Positions 34,047 to 42,361 are shown, counted from the first letter of the stretch. The stretch is DNA of 64,000 nt from Streptomyces sp. NRRL S-31 (GCF_000718775.1 NZ_JOCB01000002.1:62001-126000), one strand, 5' to 3'. Program-made: numbers and translations. The notes: generated by a model not told the origin, from the letters alone.

Positions 34047-34745
34047 CTAAGCCGTGTAACCGTCCAGCGTCGTGCGCCACTCGGCGACCGCGTCCGCCGA
34101 GACCGGGCCGCGCCAGCCGTCGGGGCGGGCCGCCCCGCCGATGTGGAACGCCTCGATCCCGCCCGCCCGGAGCCGCGGCACGTGGTCCAGACGCAGTCCG
34201 CCGCCGACCAGGATCTGCTGCTCGTACCCGGGACCGCTGTCACGGGCGGCCTCGGCGAGCAGCGTGGGCAGGCCGTCGTCCACCCCGGTGGCGGACCCGG
34301 CGGTGAGGTAGGTGTCCAGGCCGGGCAGGTCGGCGAGCTGCTTGCGCAGGGCGTCCCGGTCGGCGGCCCGGTCGATCGCCCGGTGGAAGGTCCAGGGGCA
34401 GCCGCCGAGCGCGTCGACGACCCGCTCCACCGCCGCCAGGTCGGCGCCGCCGTCCGCGGCGAGGAAACCGAGCACGAACTGGTCGGCGCCGGCCTGCCGC
34501 AGCTCGCCGGCCACGCCGACGAGCCGGTCCACGTCCCCGGCCGCGAAGCCGTCCGCGAGGCGGAGCATCACGCGCAGATCGATGTCGACGGCGGCACGGA
34601 TCGCGGCGACGGTCGCGGGCGAGGGGGTGAGCCCGTCGGCCGCCATCTCGGTGACCAGCTCCAGCCGGTCCGCGCCTCCCGCCTGGGCGGCGACCGCGTC
34701 CTCGGTGTCGAGGGCGATCACCTCCAGGACCGCACGCTTGCTCAT
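34047..34745 (-). CDS. cutC: CutC family protein
   Basis: A 232-residue TIM-barrel protein of the CutC family, historically linked to copper homeostasis though the reaction is not established. The family signatures are EVIALDTEDAVAAQAGGADRLELV, GGLTPS-like DGLTPSPATV, TFHRAIDRAADRDA and ILVGGGLRLDHVPRL. I chose ATG 34745; another in-frame ATG at 34769 would add eight residues. A DasR-like site lies just upstream. Confidence 0.87.
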   Translation of the reverse strand: MSKRAVLEVIALDTEDAVAAQAGGADRLELVTEMAADGLTPSPATVAAIRAAVDIDLRVMLRLADGFAAGDVDRLVGVAGELRQAGADQFVLGFLAADGGADLAAVERVVDALGGCPWTFHRAIDRAADRDALRKQLADLPGLDTYLTAGSATGVDDGLPTLLAEAARDSGPGYEQQILVGGGLRLDHVPRLRAGGIEAFHIGGAARPDGWRGPVSADAVAEWRTTLDGYTA

Positions 34746-34778
34746 GGCACCCCATTCATCGGCATTCATCGGGCGAGT

Positions 34779-34794
34779 ACAGGTCTAGTCCAAT
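34779..34794. promoter_or_regulatory. DasR-like (dre) site between cutC and HD gene
   Basis: ACAGGTCTAGTCCAAT matches 13 of 16 positions of the remembered dre consensus A[C/G]TGGTCTAGACCA[C/G]T. It lies 10 bases upstream of one possible cutC start and 59 bases before the divergent HD gene. Binding by the GlcNAc-responsive regulator DasR is inferred only. Confidence 0.5.
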
Positions 34795-34852
34795 TCAAGA
34801 GTACGCCGGTACCGGAGCGCCACGGGGCCCGTGTACGTCGGAGAATGGGCCC

Positions 34853-35497
34853 ATGGCCGACCTCGACGCCCTGCGCCTCCGTTTCGCCCGCGCCCTCACC
34901 ACGGCCCGCGCCCCCGGCGGCGGCCCCGACCCCGCCCCCTACGCCGACAACCTGCTCGCCCGCTGGCAGGAGCCGCAGCGGCACTACCACACGCTGACCC
35001 ACCTCACCGCCGTGCTCGACCACGTCGACACGCTGGAGCGGTACGCGGCCGACCCGGACGCGGTGCGCCTGGCCGCCTGGTTCCACGACGCCGTCTACCT
35101 CCCCGAGCGGTCCGAGAACGAGGAGCGGTCCGCGCGACTGGCCGAACGCGCCCTGCCGGAGGCCGGCGTGCCGGCCGCCCGGACCGCCGAGGTGGCCCGG
35201 CTGGTCCGGCTCACCGTCGGCCACGACCCGGCCGACGACGACCGCGACGGCCAGGTGCTGTGCGACGCCGACCTGGCGATCCTCGCCGCGCCCCCGTCCG
35301 CGTACGCCGCCTACACCGCCGCGGTCCGCGAGGAGTACCACTTCGTCCCGAACGACGCCTTCCGCGCGGGCCGTTCGGCGGTCCTGCGACAACTCCTCGA
35401 CCTGCCCCGGCTGTTCCGCACCCCGTACGGCGAGGAGCACTGGACGGCCACCGCCCGCCACAACCTGGCGGCCGAGCTGGAAATGCTGTCGACCTGA
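34853..35497 (+). CDS. HD-domain metal-dependent hydrolase
   Basis: A 214-residue protein of the HD superfamily. The metal-binding pattern is complete: YHTLTHLTAVLDHVD near residue 45, the HD pair in WFHDAVY near residue 79, and CDADLAIL near residue 142. Such proteins are often phosphohydrolases for nucleotides, but the substrate is unknown. It is divergent from cutC, and the candidate dre site lies between them. Confidence 0.85.
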   Translation: MADLDALRLRFARALTTARAPGGGPDPAPYADNLLARWQEPQRHYHTLTHLTAVLDHVDTLERYAADPDAVRLAAWFHDAVYLPERSENEERSARLAERALPEAGVPAARTAEVARLVRLTVGHDPADDDRDGQVLCDADLAILAAPPSAYAAYTAAVREEYHFVPNDAFRAGRSAVLRQLLDLPRLFRTPYGEEHWTATARHNLAAELEMLST

Positions 35498-35523
35498 CGC
35501 GGCCGGGCGCCTAGGGTGCGCCC

Positions 35524-36591
35524 ATGCGAGCGATGAGCGGTGACCACGTGATCGAGGCCGTCGCGGGCTGCACCGCGGCCCTGCGCCCGGCGGTGGGCGG
35601 CGACTGGCGGACCGTGCGGGCCGGACGGCTGGAGTGGGACTGCCACACCACCGCCGTGCACGTCGCCGACGACCTCATCGCCTACGCCGCCAACCTGGCC
35701 GGACGCGCCCGGGACGGCTACCTCCCGTTCGAGCTGACCCTCGACGAGGGCACCGGCAACGCGGACCTGCTGCACGTGATCGAGACGACCGGCGCCCTGC
35801 TGGCGGCGGCCGTCCGCACCGCCCCGCCCGGCGTCCGCGGCTTCCACAGCTACCCGTTCCGCAGCGCCGACCGCGAGGGCTTCGCGGCGATGGGCGTCGC
35901 CGAGGTGCTGCTGCACACCCATGACATCGCCGAGGGCCTCGGCCTGCCCTACGAGCCCTCCGCCGACCTCGCCGAATCCGTGCTGACCTGGCTGTTCCCG
36001 CACGTCCAGCCCGGCCCCGCGCCCTGGCCGACCCTGCTGTGGGCCACCGGCCGCGGCGAGCTGCCCGGCCGCGCCCCGGTCACCGCGTGGACCTGGTACA
36101 ACAACCTGGTCATCGGCGCCGGACGGCTCGACCTCGTCGGTATCCGCCCGGCCGCCGCCCGCGACCTGAGCCTGGGCGGCGACGGCGGGTTCGAGTGGAT
36201 CGAGGGCGGGCCGTACGAGGGCACGCGCCAGGCCGCCGGCTTCCTGCTGAAGGCGTACGAAGCCGGCGTGCACCGGCCGGAGTTCGGCGTCTTCGCCCTG
36301 GTCCGCCGCGAGGACGGCCGGGCGGTCGGCGGCATGGGCTTCCACTCCGCCCCGGACGAGGAGGGCCGGGTGGAGATCGGCTACGACCTGGCGGAGGGCG
36401 CCCGCGGCAACGGCTACGCCACCGAGGCGCTGCGCGCGCTGGCCGACTGGGCGATGGCCCGCGACGACGTACGGGCCCTGTCCGCGACCGTCGAGACCGG
36501 CAACACCGCCTCCCGGGCGGTGGTCGCCCGCGCCGGCTTCGTCCAGGTGAGCGAGGACGCCGACGAAGTGGCCTACGAGCTGCGGCGCTGA
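35524..36591 (+). CDS. fusion of a DinB/maleylpyruvate-isomerase-like domain with a GNAT domain
   Basis: A 355-residue two-domain protein. Residues about 5-195 are a mycothiol-dependent-type helical domain (WDCHTTAVHVADDLIAYAANLAG and VAEVLLHTHDIAEGLGL, the histidines fitting the metal triad). Residues about 200-355 are a GNAT acetyltransferase with RGNGYATEALRALADWA as acetyl-CoA loop and a final VVARAGFVQVSE motif. I saw no stop or frameshift between them. The fusion suggests an acetylation step linked to small-thiol chemistry; the substrate is unknown. Its last 19 bases overlap the convergent DUF4031 gene. Confidence 0.85.
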   Translation: MRAMSGDHVIEAVAGCTAALRPAVGGDWRTVRAGRLEWDCHTTAVHVADDLIAYAANLAGRARDGYLPFELTLDEGTGNADLLHVIETTGALLAAAVRTAPPGVRGFHSYPFRSADREGFAAMGVAEVLLHTHDIAEGLGLPYEPSADLAESVLTWLFPHVQPGPAPWPTLLWATGRGELPGRAPVTAWTWYNNLVIGAGRLDLVGIRPAAARDLSLGGDGGFEWIEGGPYEGTRQAAGFLLKAYEAGVHRPEFGVFALVRREDGRAVGGMGFHSAPDEEGRVEIGYDLAEGARGNGYATEALRALADWAMARDDVRALSATVETGNTASRAVVARAGFVQVSEDADEVAYELRR

Positions 36592-36851
36592 GCCAGGCCC
36601 TTGCGCCGGCGCAGCCCGGACGCCCGCAGCAGCCGCACCACCTCGCGGCTGCCGACCTCCACCGCGCCGGCCGCCACCATGTCCGCGTACCGGTGCGCCG
36701 GGACGTCGTAGTGGTCGCCGTCGAAGGCCCGCCGGGGCAGGCACAACCGCTCCGCGAACACGTGCAGTTCGTCGTAGGACACGTCGCTGACCAGGTGCGA
36801 CCACATCCGGCCGTGGCCGGGCCAGTCGGGCGGGTCGACGTACAGCGTCAC
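36573..36851 (-). CDS. DUF4031 protein
   Basis: A 92-residue protein of the DUF4031 family: VTLYVDPPDWPGHGRMWSHLVSD, DELHVFAERLCLPRRAFDGDHYDVP and a basic C terminus. GTG 36851 forms a GTGA overlap with the stop of the preceding gene, so translation is probably coupled. Function unknown; Streptomyces often pairs it with small zinc-ribbon genes. Confidence 0.82.
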   Translation of the reverse strand: MTLYVDPPDWPGHGRMWSHLVSDVSYDELHVFAERLCLPRRAFDGDHYDVPAHRYADMVAAGAVEVGSREVVRLLRASGLRRRKGLAQRRSS

Positions 36852-37240
36852 GAGGACACCGTTCCGCCGGCGGCCGACCCCAGCGAGCCCACCGGCGCGA
36901 CCTGCACGCCCGCCTTGTGGCAGACCCAGTGCGGGTCGGGGCCGAGTTCGGGCTCCACGTCCAGCGCGTGCGGGTCGCCGGAGCCGCACACCGGGCACAA
37001 CGGCCAGCGACCGTGCCGCTCCAGCAGCGCGTCCTGCACGTCCTGGGCGACGAGTCCCGCCACGAAGTTCACGCCGTCCGGCCACTGCTCGACCCACCAG
37101 CGCCGCTGCGCTATCGAGTCCTCGACCAGCGAGACCACGTCCGCCTCGGCGACCTCGCCCGCGACCAGATCGGCGAGCACCAGGGCGCGTGCCGCGTGCA
37201 ACGCCTGCTCCAGGGGGGTGATGGGTTCCATGCCCCCCAT
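36848..37240 (-). CDS. small protein with zinc-ribbon-like end
   Basis: A 130-residue protein. The N-terminal helical part (EPITPLEQALHAARALVLADLVAGEVAEADVV) is followed by CPVCGSGDPHALDVEPELGPDPHWVCHKAG, a plausible metal site of two CxxC-type cysteines plus C/H. ATG 37240 or the ATG nine bases on (37231) could be the start; GGGGGG is too near the second to be its SD. It overlaps the DUF4031 gene by four bases and is divergent from murR over 47 bases. Function unknown. Confidence 0.78.
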   Translation of the reverse strand: MGGMEPITPLEQALHAARALVLADLVAGEVAEADVVSLVEDSIAQRRWWVEQWPDGVNFVAGLVAQDVQDALLERHGRWPLCPVCGSGDPHALDVEPELGPDPHWVCHKAGVQVAPVGSLGSAAGGTVSS

Positions 37241-37270
37241 TGTGCGCACTCTTGACCGCGACACCGAACC

Positions 37271-37314
37271 GAAAATATCTTTCAAGCGTGAACCAGGACA
37301 TGAAGGAAAGTTTC
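37271..37314. promoter_or_regulatory. GAAA/TTTC motifs at the murR start
   Basis: GAAAATATCTTTC (37271-37283) and GAAAGTTTC (37306-37314) are both GAAA..TTTC palindromes, one upstream of the murR start and one just inside it. They are the only AT-rich spots in the area and are candidate autoregulatory sites for the RpiR-type protein. Confidence 0.5.
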
Positions 37315-38193
37315 GGCAGTCCGGGCGGCTCGCTCGCCGCCAAGGTGCGCACGCTCGCCCCTTCCATGACCCGGTCCATGCAGCGCGTCGCCGAGGCCGT
37401 CGCCAACGACCCGGCCGGCTGCGCCGCCCTCACCGTCACCGGCCTCGCCGAGCTGACCGGCACCAGCGAGGCCACCGTGGTGCGCACCGCCCGGCTGCTG
37501 GGCTACCCGGGCTACCGCGACCTGCGGCTGGCCCTCGCCGGCCTCGCCGCCCAGCAGCAGTCCGGGCGCGCGCCCGCGATCACCACCGACATCGCGGTGG
37601 ACGACCCCCTGTCCGACGTCGTCGCCAAGCTGGCCTACGAGGAACAGCAGACCCTGGCCGACACGGCCGCCGGACTGGACACCGGGCAACTGGGCGCGGC
37701 CGTCACCGCGCTGGCCGGTGCCCGGCGCACCGACGTGTACGGCGTCGGGGCGTCCGGACTCGTCGCCCAGGACCTCACCCAGAAGCTGCTGCGGATAGGT
37801 CTCATAGCCCAGGCGCACGGCGACCCGCACCTCGCGGTGACCAACGCGGTGCAGCTCCGGTCGGGCGACGTGGCGATCGCGATCACCCACTCCGGGTCGA
37901 CGGGGGACGTCATCGAACCGCTCCGGGTCGCCTTCGAGCGCGGGGCGACGACGGTGGCCATCACCGGCCGGCCCGACTCCGCGGTCACCCAGTACGCCGA
38001 CGTCGTGCTGACCACGTCGACCTCGCGGGAGACGGAGCTGCGGCCCGCCGCCATGTCCTCCCGGACGAGTCAACTGCTGGTGGTGGACTGCCTGTTCGTG
38101 GGCGTGGCGCAGCGGACGTACGAGACCGCGGCGCCGGCGCTGGCCGCGTCCTACGAGGCGCTGGCCCACCGGCACCGCAGTGCTTCTCGCTAG
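37288..38193 (+). CDS. murR: MurR/RpiR family regulator
   Basis: A 301-residue regulator with an N-terminal RpiR helix-turn-helix (about residues 18-95: MTRSMQRVAEAVANDPAGCAALTVTGLAELTGTSEATVVRTARLLGY) and a C-terminal SIS sugar-phosphate-binding domain (about 120-280: RRTDVYGVGASGLVAQDLTQKL...AIAITHSGSTGDVIEPL). It lies before murQ, so the natural ligand is N-acetylmuramate 6-phosphate. GTG 37288 is used; ATG 37300 is the alternative. A 193-bp inverted-repeat element begins at its stop codon. Confidence 0.9.
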   Translation: MNQDMKESFGSPGGSLAAKVRTLAPSMTRSMQRVAEAVANDPAGCAALTVTGLAELTGTSEATVVRTARLLGYPGYRDLRLALAGLAAQQQSGRAPAITTDIAVDDPLSDVVAKLAYEEQQTLADTAAGLDTGQLGAAVTALAGARRTDVYGVGASGLVAQDLTQKLLRIGLIAQAHGDPHLAVTNAVQLRSGDVAIAITHSGSTGDVIEPLRVAFERGATTVAITGRPDSAVTQYADVVLTTSTSRETELRPAAMSSRTSQLLVVDCLFVGVAQRTYETAAPALAASYEALAHRHRSASR

Positions 38194-38385
38194 GGGGTTT
38201 CGTTTGGGTCAGCCCGGGTCCGCGATGCCCGGCACGGCCCTCCCCCAGCCTCCGGCCGGGGGGGGACCCCCACGCCGCGTTGTCGGACCATCCGAGTACG
38301 CCCGGTACGCGGGTGATCCTCCGCCTTGCGATGCACCGCGCCGGACGCCGCGGCCTGATCCGACCTGATCCAAACGAAACCCCCC
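38193..38385. mobile_element. MITE-like element with 20-bp inverted ends
   Basis: The left end (38193-38212) and right end (38365-38384) are inverted repeats of 20 bp with one mismatch, core GGGGGTTTCGTTTGG. The 193-bp stretch begins on the last base of the murR stop codon and fills most of the gap to murQ. It has no coding capacity that I can support. Imperfect inner complementarity also exists. I recall the same end sequence as a dispersed Streptomyces intergenic element, but cannot confirm that here. It may act as a hairpin between murR and murQ transcripts. Confidence 0.65.
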
Positions 38386-38449
38386 AGGTCGCGGCCCGCC
38401 ACCGGCCGCGGGAACCACAGAGCCCCCTCCGGAGAGAGCCACCCCCCTC

Positions 38450-39373
38450 ATGACCACTGATGACCTGCGCAGTCAGCTGGCTTCGCTGACCACCGAAGCC
38501 TTCCGGCCCGAGCTGGCCGACATCGACCGGCTGCCCACCCTCGACATCGCCCGGCTGATGAACGGCGAGGACACGGGCGTACCCGCCGCCGTCGCCGCCC
38601 AGTTGCCGCGGATCGCCGCGGCCGTCGACGCCGTCGCCGAGCGCATGGCCCGCGGCGGGCGGCTCGTCTACGCCGGGGCCGGCACCGCCGGACGGCTGGG
38701 CGTGCTGGACGCCTCCGAGTGCCCGCCCACCTTCAACACCGACCCGGACCAGGTCGTGGGCCTGATCGCGGGCGGTCCCGCCGCCATGGTCACGTCCGTG
38801 GAAGGCGCGGAGGACTCCGCCGAGCTGGCCTCCCGGGACCTGGACGCGCTGAAACTCACCCCCGACGACAGCGTTGTGGGCGTCTCCGCCTCCGGCCGCA
38901 CCCCGTACGCCGTCGGCGCCGTCGCGCACGCCCGCGCCCTGGGCGCCCTGACCATCGGTCTGGCCTGCAACGAGCACAGCGCGCTCGCGGCCGCCGCCGA
39001 GCACGGCATCGAGGTGGTCGTGGGCCCGGAGCTGATCACCGGCTCCACCCGGCTGAAGGCGGGCACGGCGCAGAAGCTGGTGCTGAACATGCTGTCGACG
39101 ATCACGATGATCCGGCTGGGCAAGACGTACGGGAACCTGATGGTCGACGTGCGCGCCTCCAACGCCAAGCTGCGGGCCCGCGCGCACCGGATCGTCGCGC
39201 TGGCCACGGGCGCGGACGACGCCGAGATCGAGAAGGCGCTCACGGAGACCGGCGGCGAGGTGAAGCACGCGGTCCTGACCCTGCTCGCCGGCGTCGACGC
39301 CCCGACCGCCGCCCATCTGCTGACCGAGTCCGGCGGCCGTCTGCGGGCCGCGCTGACCCGGGCCCCGCGCTGA
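38450..39373 (+). CDS. murQ: N-acetylmuramic acid 6-phosphate etherase
   Basis: A 307-residue SIS-family enzyme that removes lactate from N-acetylmuramate 6-phosphate to give GlcNAc 6-phosphate, feeding cell-wall recycling toward nagA. Signatures intact: [22 protein letters not shown] near residue 72, [16 protein letters not shown] [27 protein letters not shown] and [16 protein letters not shown]. Start ATG 38450 sits after GGAGAG. The partner transport genes (murP) are not seen. The product route links functionally to the nag genes at 52.8-55 kb. Confidence 0.94.
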   Translation: MTTDDLRSQLASLTTEAFRPELADIDRLPTLDIARLMNGEDTGVPAAVAAQLPRIAAAVDAVAERMARGGRLVYAGAGTAGRLGVLDASECPPTFNTDPDQVVGLIAGGPAAMVTSVEGAEDSAELASRDLDALKLTPDDSVVGVSASGRTPYAVGAVAHARALGALTIGLACNEHSALAAAAEHGIEVVVGPELITGSTRLKAGTAQKLVLNMLSTITMIRLGKTYGNLMVDVRASNAKLRARAHRIVALATGADDAEIEKALTETGGEVKHAVLTLLAGVDAPTAAHLLTESGGRLRAALTRAPR

Positions 39374-39400
39374 TCCCGCGGTCCGCCGCGCGGCTGGGCG

Positions 39401-39637
39401 TCAGCGGCCGTGGTGCACCAGGCTGCCCTCGCCGCACGCGGCGGGGGCGCCGGTCAGCGGCAGCGGGGACACGGCCTTGACGGCGGGCAGGGCCAGCTCG
39501 CCGGCGCAGGCCGCGGTGCCGGTGGCCGTCCAGCGGCCGTCGGCGTGGGCCGGCCCGGCGAGCGCGGCGGCGGAGGCCGTGAGCACGGCGGCGGTCAGGA
39601 ACGTCCGGGCCGTACGCGGCGGGAGCTTCGTCGTCAT
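39401..39637 (-). CDS. small secreted protein
   Basis: A 78-residue exported protein. The signal peptide (TARTFLTAAVLTASAAALAGPAHA) ends near residue 30 and the mature part is only about 47 residues, with two cysteines (ACAGEL and AACGEGS) that could form a disulfide. ATG 39637 is used because a purine-rich GAAGAAG lies upstream; the next ATG at 39661 is possible. Function unknown. It lies between convergent murQ and the broken methyltransferase gene. Confidence 0.65.
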   Translation of the reverse strand: MTTKLPPRTARTFLTAAVLTASAAALAGPAHADGRWTATGTAACAGELALPAVKAVSPLPLTGAPAACGEGSLVHHGR

Positions 39638-39691
39638 GCCCGGCGGGCGCTTCTTCGTCATGCCCGGGAGAACGACCGGCACGTCCGCCCG

Positions 39692-40567
39692 TCACGCACC
39701 CGACGGGTCCCCGGCCCGCCCCGGGGCGCCGGGGGCCCGCCAGACGAGGGTGTAGCGCCAGAAAAGGCGGCGGCGCAGCCGGGCGCCGGGCAGCAGCCGG
39801 CGGGCCGTACCGGCGATCTCGACGAAGGTCTCCGCCGGATCCCGGGTGCGGGCCGTCAGGGACACGGGCCGTCGCGGCGCCGGCCGGAAGCCGTTCTTCA
39901 CCCAGCCCAGCAGCGCGTTGAGCGGTACGGCCGACAGCCCGATCACGTGGTCCCGGAACCCCGACGCCCGCGCGCAGCCGATGACGACCAGCGTGCCGCC
40001 GGGCGCGAGCCGCTGCCGGAAGCGGACGAGGGTGTCGGCGAGCGGGAGGTGGTGCAGCGCGGCGACGCAGGTGATCACGGAGTACGGGCCGTCCGGCAGT
40101 TCCCGGGAGGCGTCGGCGACGGCGTACCGGACGGGAACCGAACCGTCCGTCGCCGTCCGGGCCGTGGCCACGATCCGGGCGTCGGCGTCGATGGCGTGCA
40201 CCTCCCGCGCCCGCCGGCCGAGCAGCCGCGCCAGCTCCCCGCTCCCGCACCCGACGTCCAGCGCGGTCCCGAAGCGGCGGGGCAGCCGCCGCAGCAGCCA
40301 GGGGTGGTAGCGGGCGTTGTGGTCCTGGGCCCTGTCGTCAAACTCCCGCCGTCCGCCCGCAGGGCGGGCCTCGCGGCGTCAGGTGCGTGCTCTCGGCGTG
40401 CCGGGCCCCGGCCCTCGTACTGGACGTACTTGGGTCGGGGCCCGGTGCGGCGAGAGTGCGCGCATGGCGTCGCGAGGCAGGCGGGAGTTTGACGACAGGG
40501 CCCAGGGGTGGGCGGCGTTGAAGCGGTGCAGGGCGGTCAGCAGGCGGGCGGTAAAGGTCGTCGTCAC
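39692..40567 (-). pseudogene. class I SAM methyltransferase gene interrupted by a 177-bp element
   Basis: The gene starts at GTG 40567 (MTTTFTARLLTALHRFNAAHPW), then enters a palindromic element (40327-40503). After the element it resumes as HNARYHPWLLRRLPRRF and DVGCGSGELARLL (SAM motif I). The element is 59 codons long, so the frame is kept, but it carries an in-frame TGA at 40379-40381. Taking it out at the TGG/GAC join gives HPWDHNARYHPW and an intact 232-residue methyltransferase. As it stands, only a 62-residue peptide is made unless translation restarts, for example at GTG 40201, which would lack SAM motif I. Acceptor substrate unknown. Confidence 0.85.
40327..40503. mobile_element. 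177-bp MITE-like element with 24-bp perfect inverted ends
   Basis: Positions 40327-40350 and 40480-40503 are exact reverse complements; three more flanking bases on each side also pair, giving 27 bp. Inside, both halves still pair imperfectly (CCTCGCG.CG.CA.GCGCG...GGGCCCCG and mate), with the tip at GTACTGGACGTAC (40417-40429), so the whole element could fold into one long hairpin. It has no transposase. Insertion interrupts a methyltransferase gene. No unambiguous target duplication is visible. It is probably moved in trans by a resident IS with the same ends. Confidence 0.88.
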
Positions 40568-40641
40568 GGGTGTCAGCCCACCACGGCTCCGCCCGGGGGC
40601 GGAAGCAGGGCACCATGGGGGAGAGGAGGCGACCGACCGAT

Positions 40642-41214
40642 ATGAATCACGCCCAGCTCACCGCCCTGGGGCGGGCCCTTCGGCTGCTCGGGGAGCACGG
40701 GGAGGCGCTGACCGCCGACACCCCGGACGCCCGGCTGCACGAGATCCGGGACGATCTGCGGCGGGCGGTGGACCTGCTGGACGAGAGCGTCACCGGCGGG
40801 CCGCCCGCCACCCGGTGCCGCGAACACCCGCAGGGCCCCGTGGACGAGGGCGCGCCCGACCTGTGCCTGCTGTGCGAGACCCGGCGCCGGGCCGCGCGCC
40901 GGTCGGAGTTCCAGGGCGGCCGGCCCCGCCCGGCCGGGCCGGCCCCCACCGCGCCCTCCCGGTACGGCGTGCGCGGCGACCGCCCTCAGCCCCAGCAGCG
41001 CTGGCTGCCGGAGCTGTGGAACGGACAGGAGTGGCAGCTGTGCGGCACGCCCCGCCGGGACCGGCACGAGGCGGAGGCCTACCTCGCCGCCCAGCGCCGC
41101 GGGTCCCGGCCCGCCATGGCGTACCGGCTCGTCCACGAGTTCACCGACTACGAGGTGCTGCGGGTGTGGGGGACGCCGGTGCGGGTCGACATCGAGCCGA
41201 TGGGCAACCTGTAG
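40642..41214 (+). CDS. hypothetical protein with cysteine/histidine motif
   Basis: A 190-residue protein I do not recognise. The N-terminal half is helical (LTALGRALRLLGEHGEALTADTPDARLHEIRDDLRRAVDLLDES), then CREHPQ...CLLCETRRR could bind zinc, and the C-terminal part (RWLPELWNGQEWQLCGTPRRDRHEAEAYLAAQRRG) is aromatic-rich. GAGAGGAGG lies about 12 bases before ATG 40642. An upstream ATG (40615) is possible. It is divergent from the broken methyltransferase gene and convergent with the OYE gene. Confidence 0.7.
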   Translation: MNHAQLTALGRALRLLGEHGEALTADTPDARLHEIRDDLRRAVDLLDESVTGGPPATRCREHPQGPVDEGAPDLCLLCETRRRAARRSEFQGGRPRPAGPAPTAPSRYGVRGDRPQPQQRWLPELWNGQEWQLCGTPRRDRHEAEAYLAAQRRGSRPAMAYRLVHEFTDYEVLRVWGTPVRVDIEPMGNL

Positions 41215-41233
41215 CCGGGGCCGCCGGCACGGG

Positions 41234-42361
41234 TCAGCTGAGGGTCTTCACCGCGGCCGCGTCGTACGGCGCCAGCTCGTCGTAGCGGTCGCCGAGGACC
41301 TTGGCCGCCCACTGCGGGTCCTGGAGCAGCGCGCGGCCGACCGCGACCATGTCGAACTCCTCGGCCTCCAGGCGGTCCAGGAGGTTGTCGATGCCCTTGA
41401 CCGGGGAGCCCTCGCCCTGGAAGGCGCCCATGAAGTCGCCGTCGAGGCCGACCGAGCCGACGGTGATGACCGGCTTGCCGGTGAGCTTCTTGGTCCAGCC
41501 GGCCAGGTTCAGGTCGGAGCCGTCGAACTCGGGGAGCCAGTAGCGGCGGGTGGAGGCGTGGAAGACGTCGACGCCGGCCGCCGCGAGCGGGGTGAGGAGG
41601 GCCTCCAGCTCCTCGGGGGTCTCGGCGAGGCGGGCGGTGTAGTCCTGCTGCTTCCACTGCGAGTAGCGGAAGAGGACGGGGAACTCCGGGGAGACGGCCT
41701 CGCGGACGGCGGCGACGACCTCCGCGGAGAACCGGGTGCGGGCCACCGGGTCGCCGCCGTAGGCGTCGGTCCGGCGGTTGGTGCCCTCCCACAGGAACTG
41801 GTCCAGCAGATAGCCGTGGGCGCCGTGGATCTCCACGCCGTCGAAGCCGATGCGCTCGGCGTCGGCCGCCGCCTTGGCGAAGGCGCCGATGACGTCGTCC
41901 AGGTCGCTCTGGGTCATGACCTTGCCGGTGGGCTCGGCGCCCGCGGTGACCAGGCCGGAGGGGCCGACGGCGGGGGCGTCGGCGAAGGGCGGCTCGCCCT
42001 GCTTGCGGACCATGCCGACGTGCCACAGCTGCGGGACGATGGTGCCGCCCGCCGCGTGCACGCCCTCGGCGACCTTCGCCCAGCCCGCCAGCTGCTCCTC
42101 GCCGTGGAACCGCGGGACGCGGTCGCTCTGGCCGGCCGAGTCGTGGCCGACGTAGGTGCCCTCGGTGACGATGAGGCCGACGCCGGCGGCGGCGCGGCGC
42201 GCGTAGTACGAGCGCACGTCCTCGCCGGGGACGCCGCCCGGGGAGAACATGCGGGTCATCGGCGCCATCACGATCCGGTTGGGGACGGTGAGCCCGTTCA
42301 GGGCGATCGGGCGGGACAGGACACGGGCCGCGCGGGACTCGGCGGGCGTGGTGACGGTCAT
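41234..42361 (-). CDS. NADH:flavin oxidoreductase of the Old Yellow Enzyme family
   Basis: A 375-residue FMN-dependent TIM-barrel ene-reductase. Typical features are the N-terminal strand PNRIVMAPMTRMFSPGG, the substrate-binding HGAHGYLLDQFLWEGTNRRTDAYGG near residue 180, and VGRALLQDPQWAAKV at the end. The conserved VMAPMTR and the IVPQLWHVG motif are present. Such enzymes reduce activated C=C bonds or nitro groups; the physiological substrate is unknown. ATG 42361 has AGGAG seven bases upstream. Confidence 0.9.
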   Translation of the reverse strand: MTVTTPAESRAARVLSRPIALNGLTVPNRIVMAPMTRMFSPGGVPGEDVRSYYARRAAAGVGLIVTEGTYVGHDSAGQSDRVPRFHGEEQLAGWAKVAEGVHAAGGTIVPQLWHVGMVRKQGEPPFADAPAVGPSGLVTAGAEPTGKVMTQSDLDDVIGAFAKAAADAERIGFDGVEIHGAHGYLLDQFLWEGTNRRTDAYGGDPVARTRFSAEVVAAVREAVSPEFPVLFRYSQWKQQDYTARLAETPEELEALLTPLAAAGVDVFHASTRRYWLPEFDGSDLNLAGWTKKLTGKPVITVGSVGLDGDFMGAFQGEGSPVKGIDNLLDRLEAEEFDMVAVGRALLQDPQWAAKVLGDRYDELAPYDAAAVKTLS

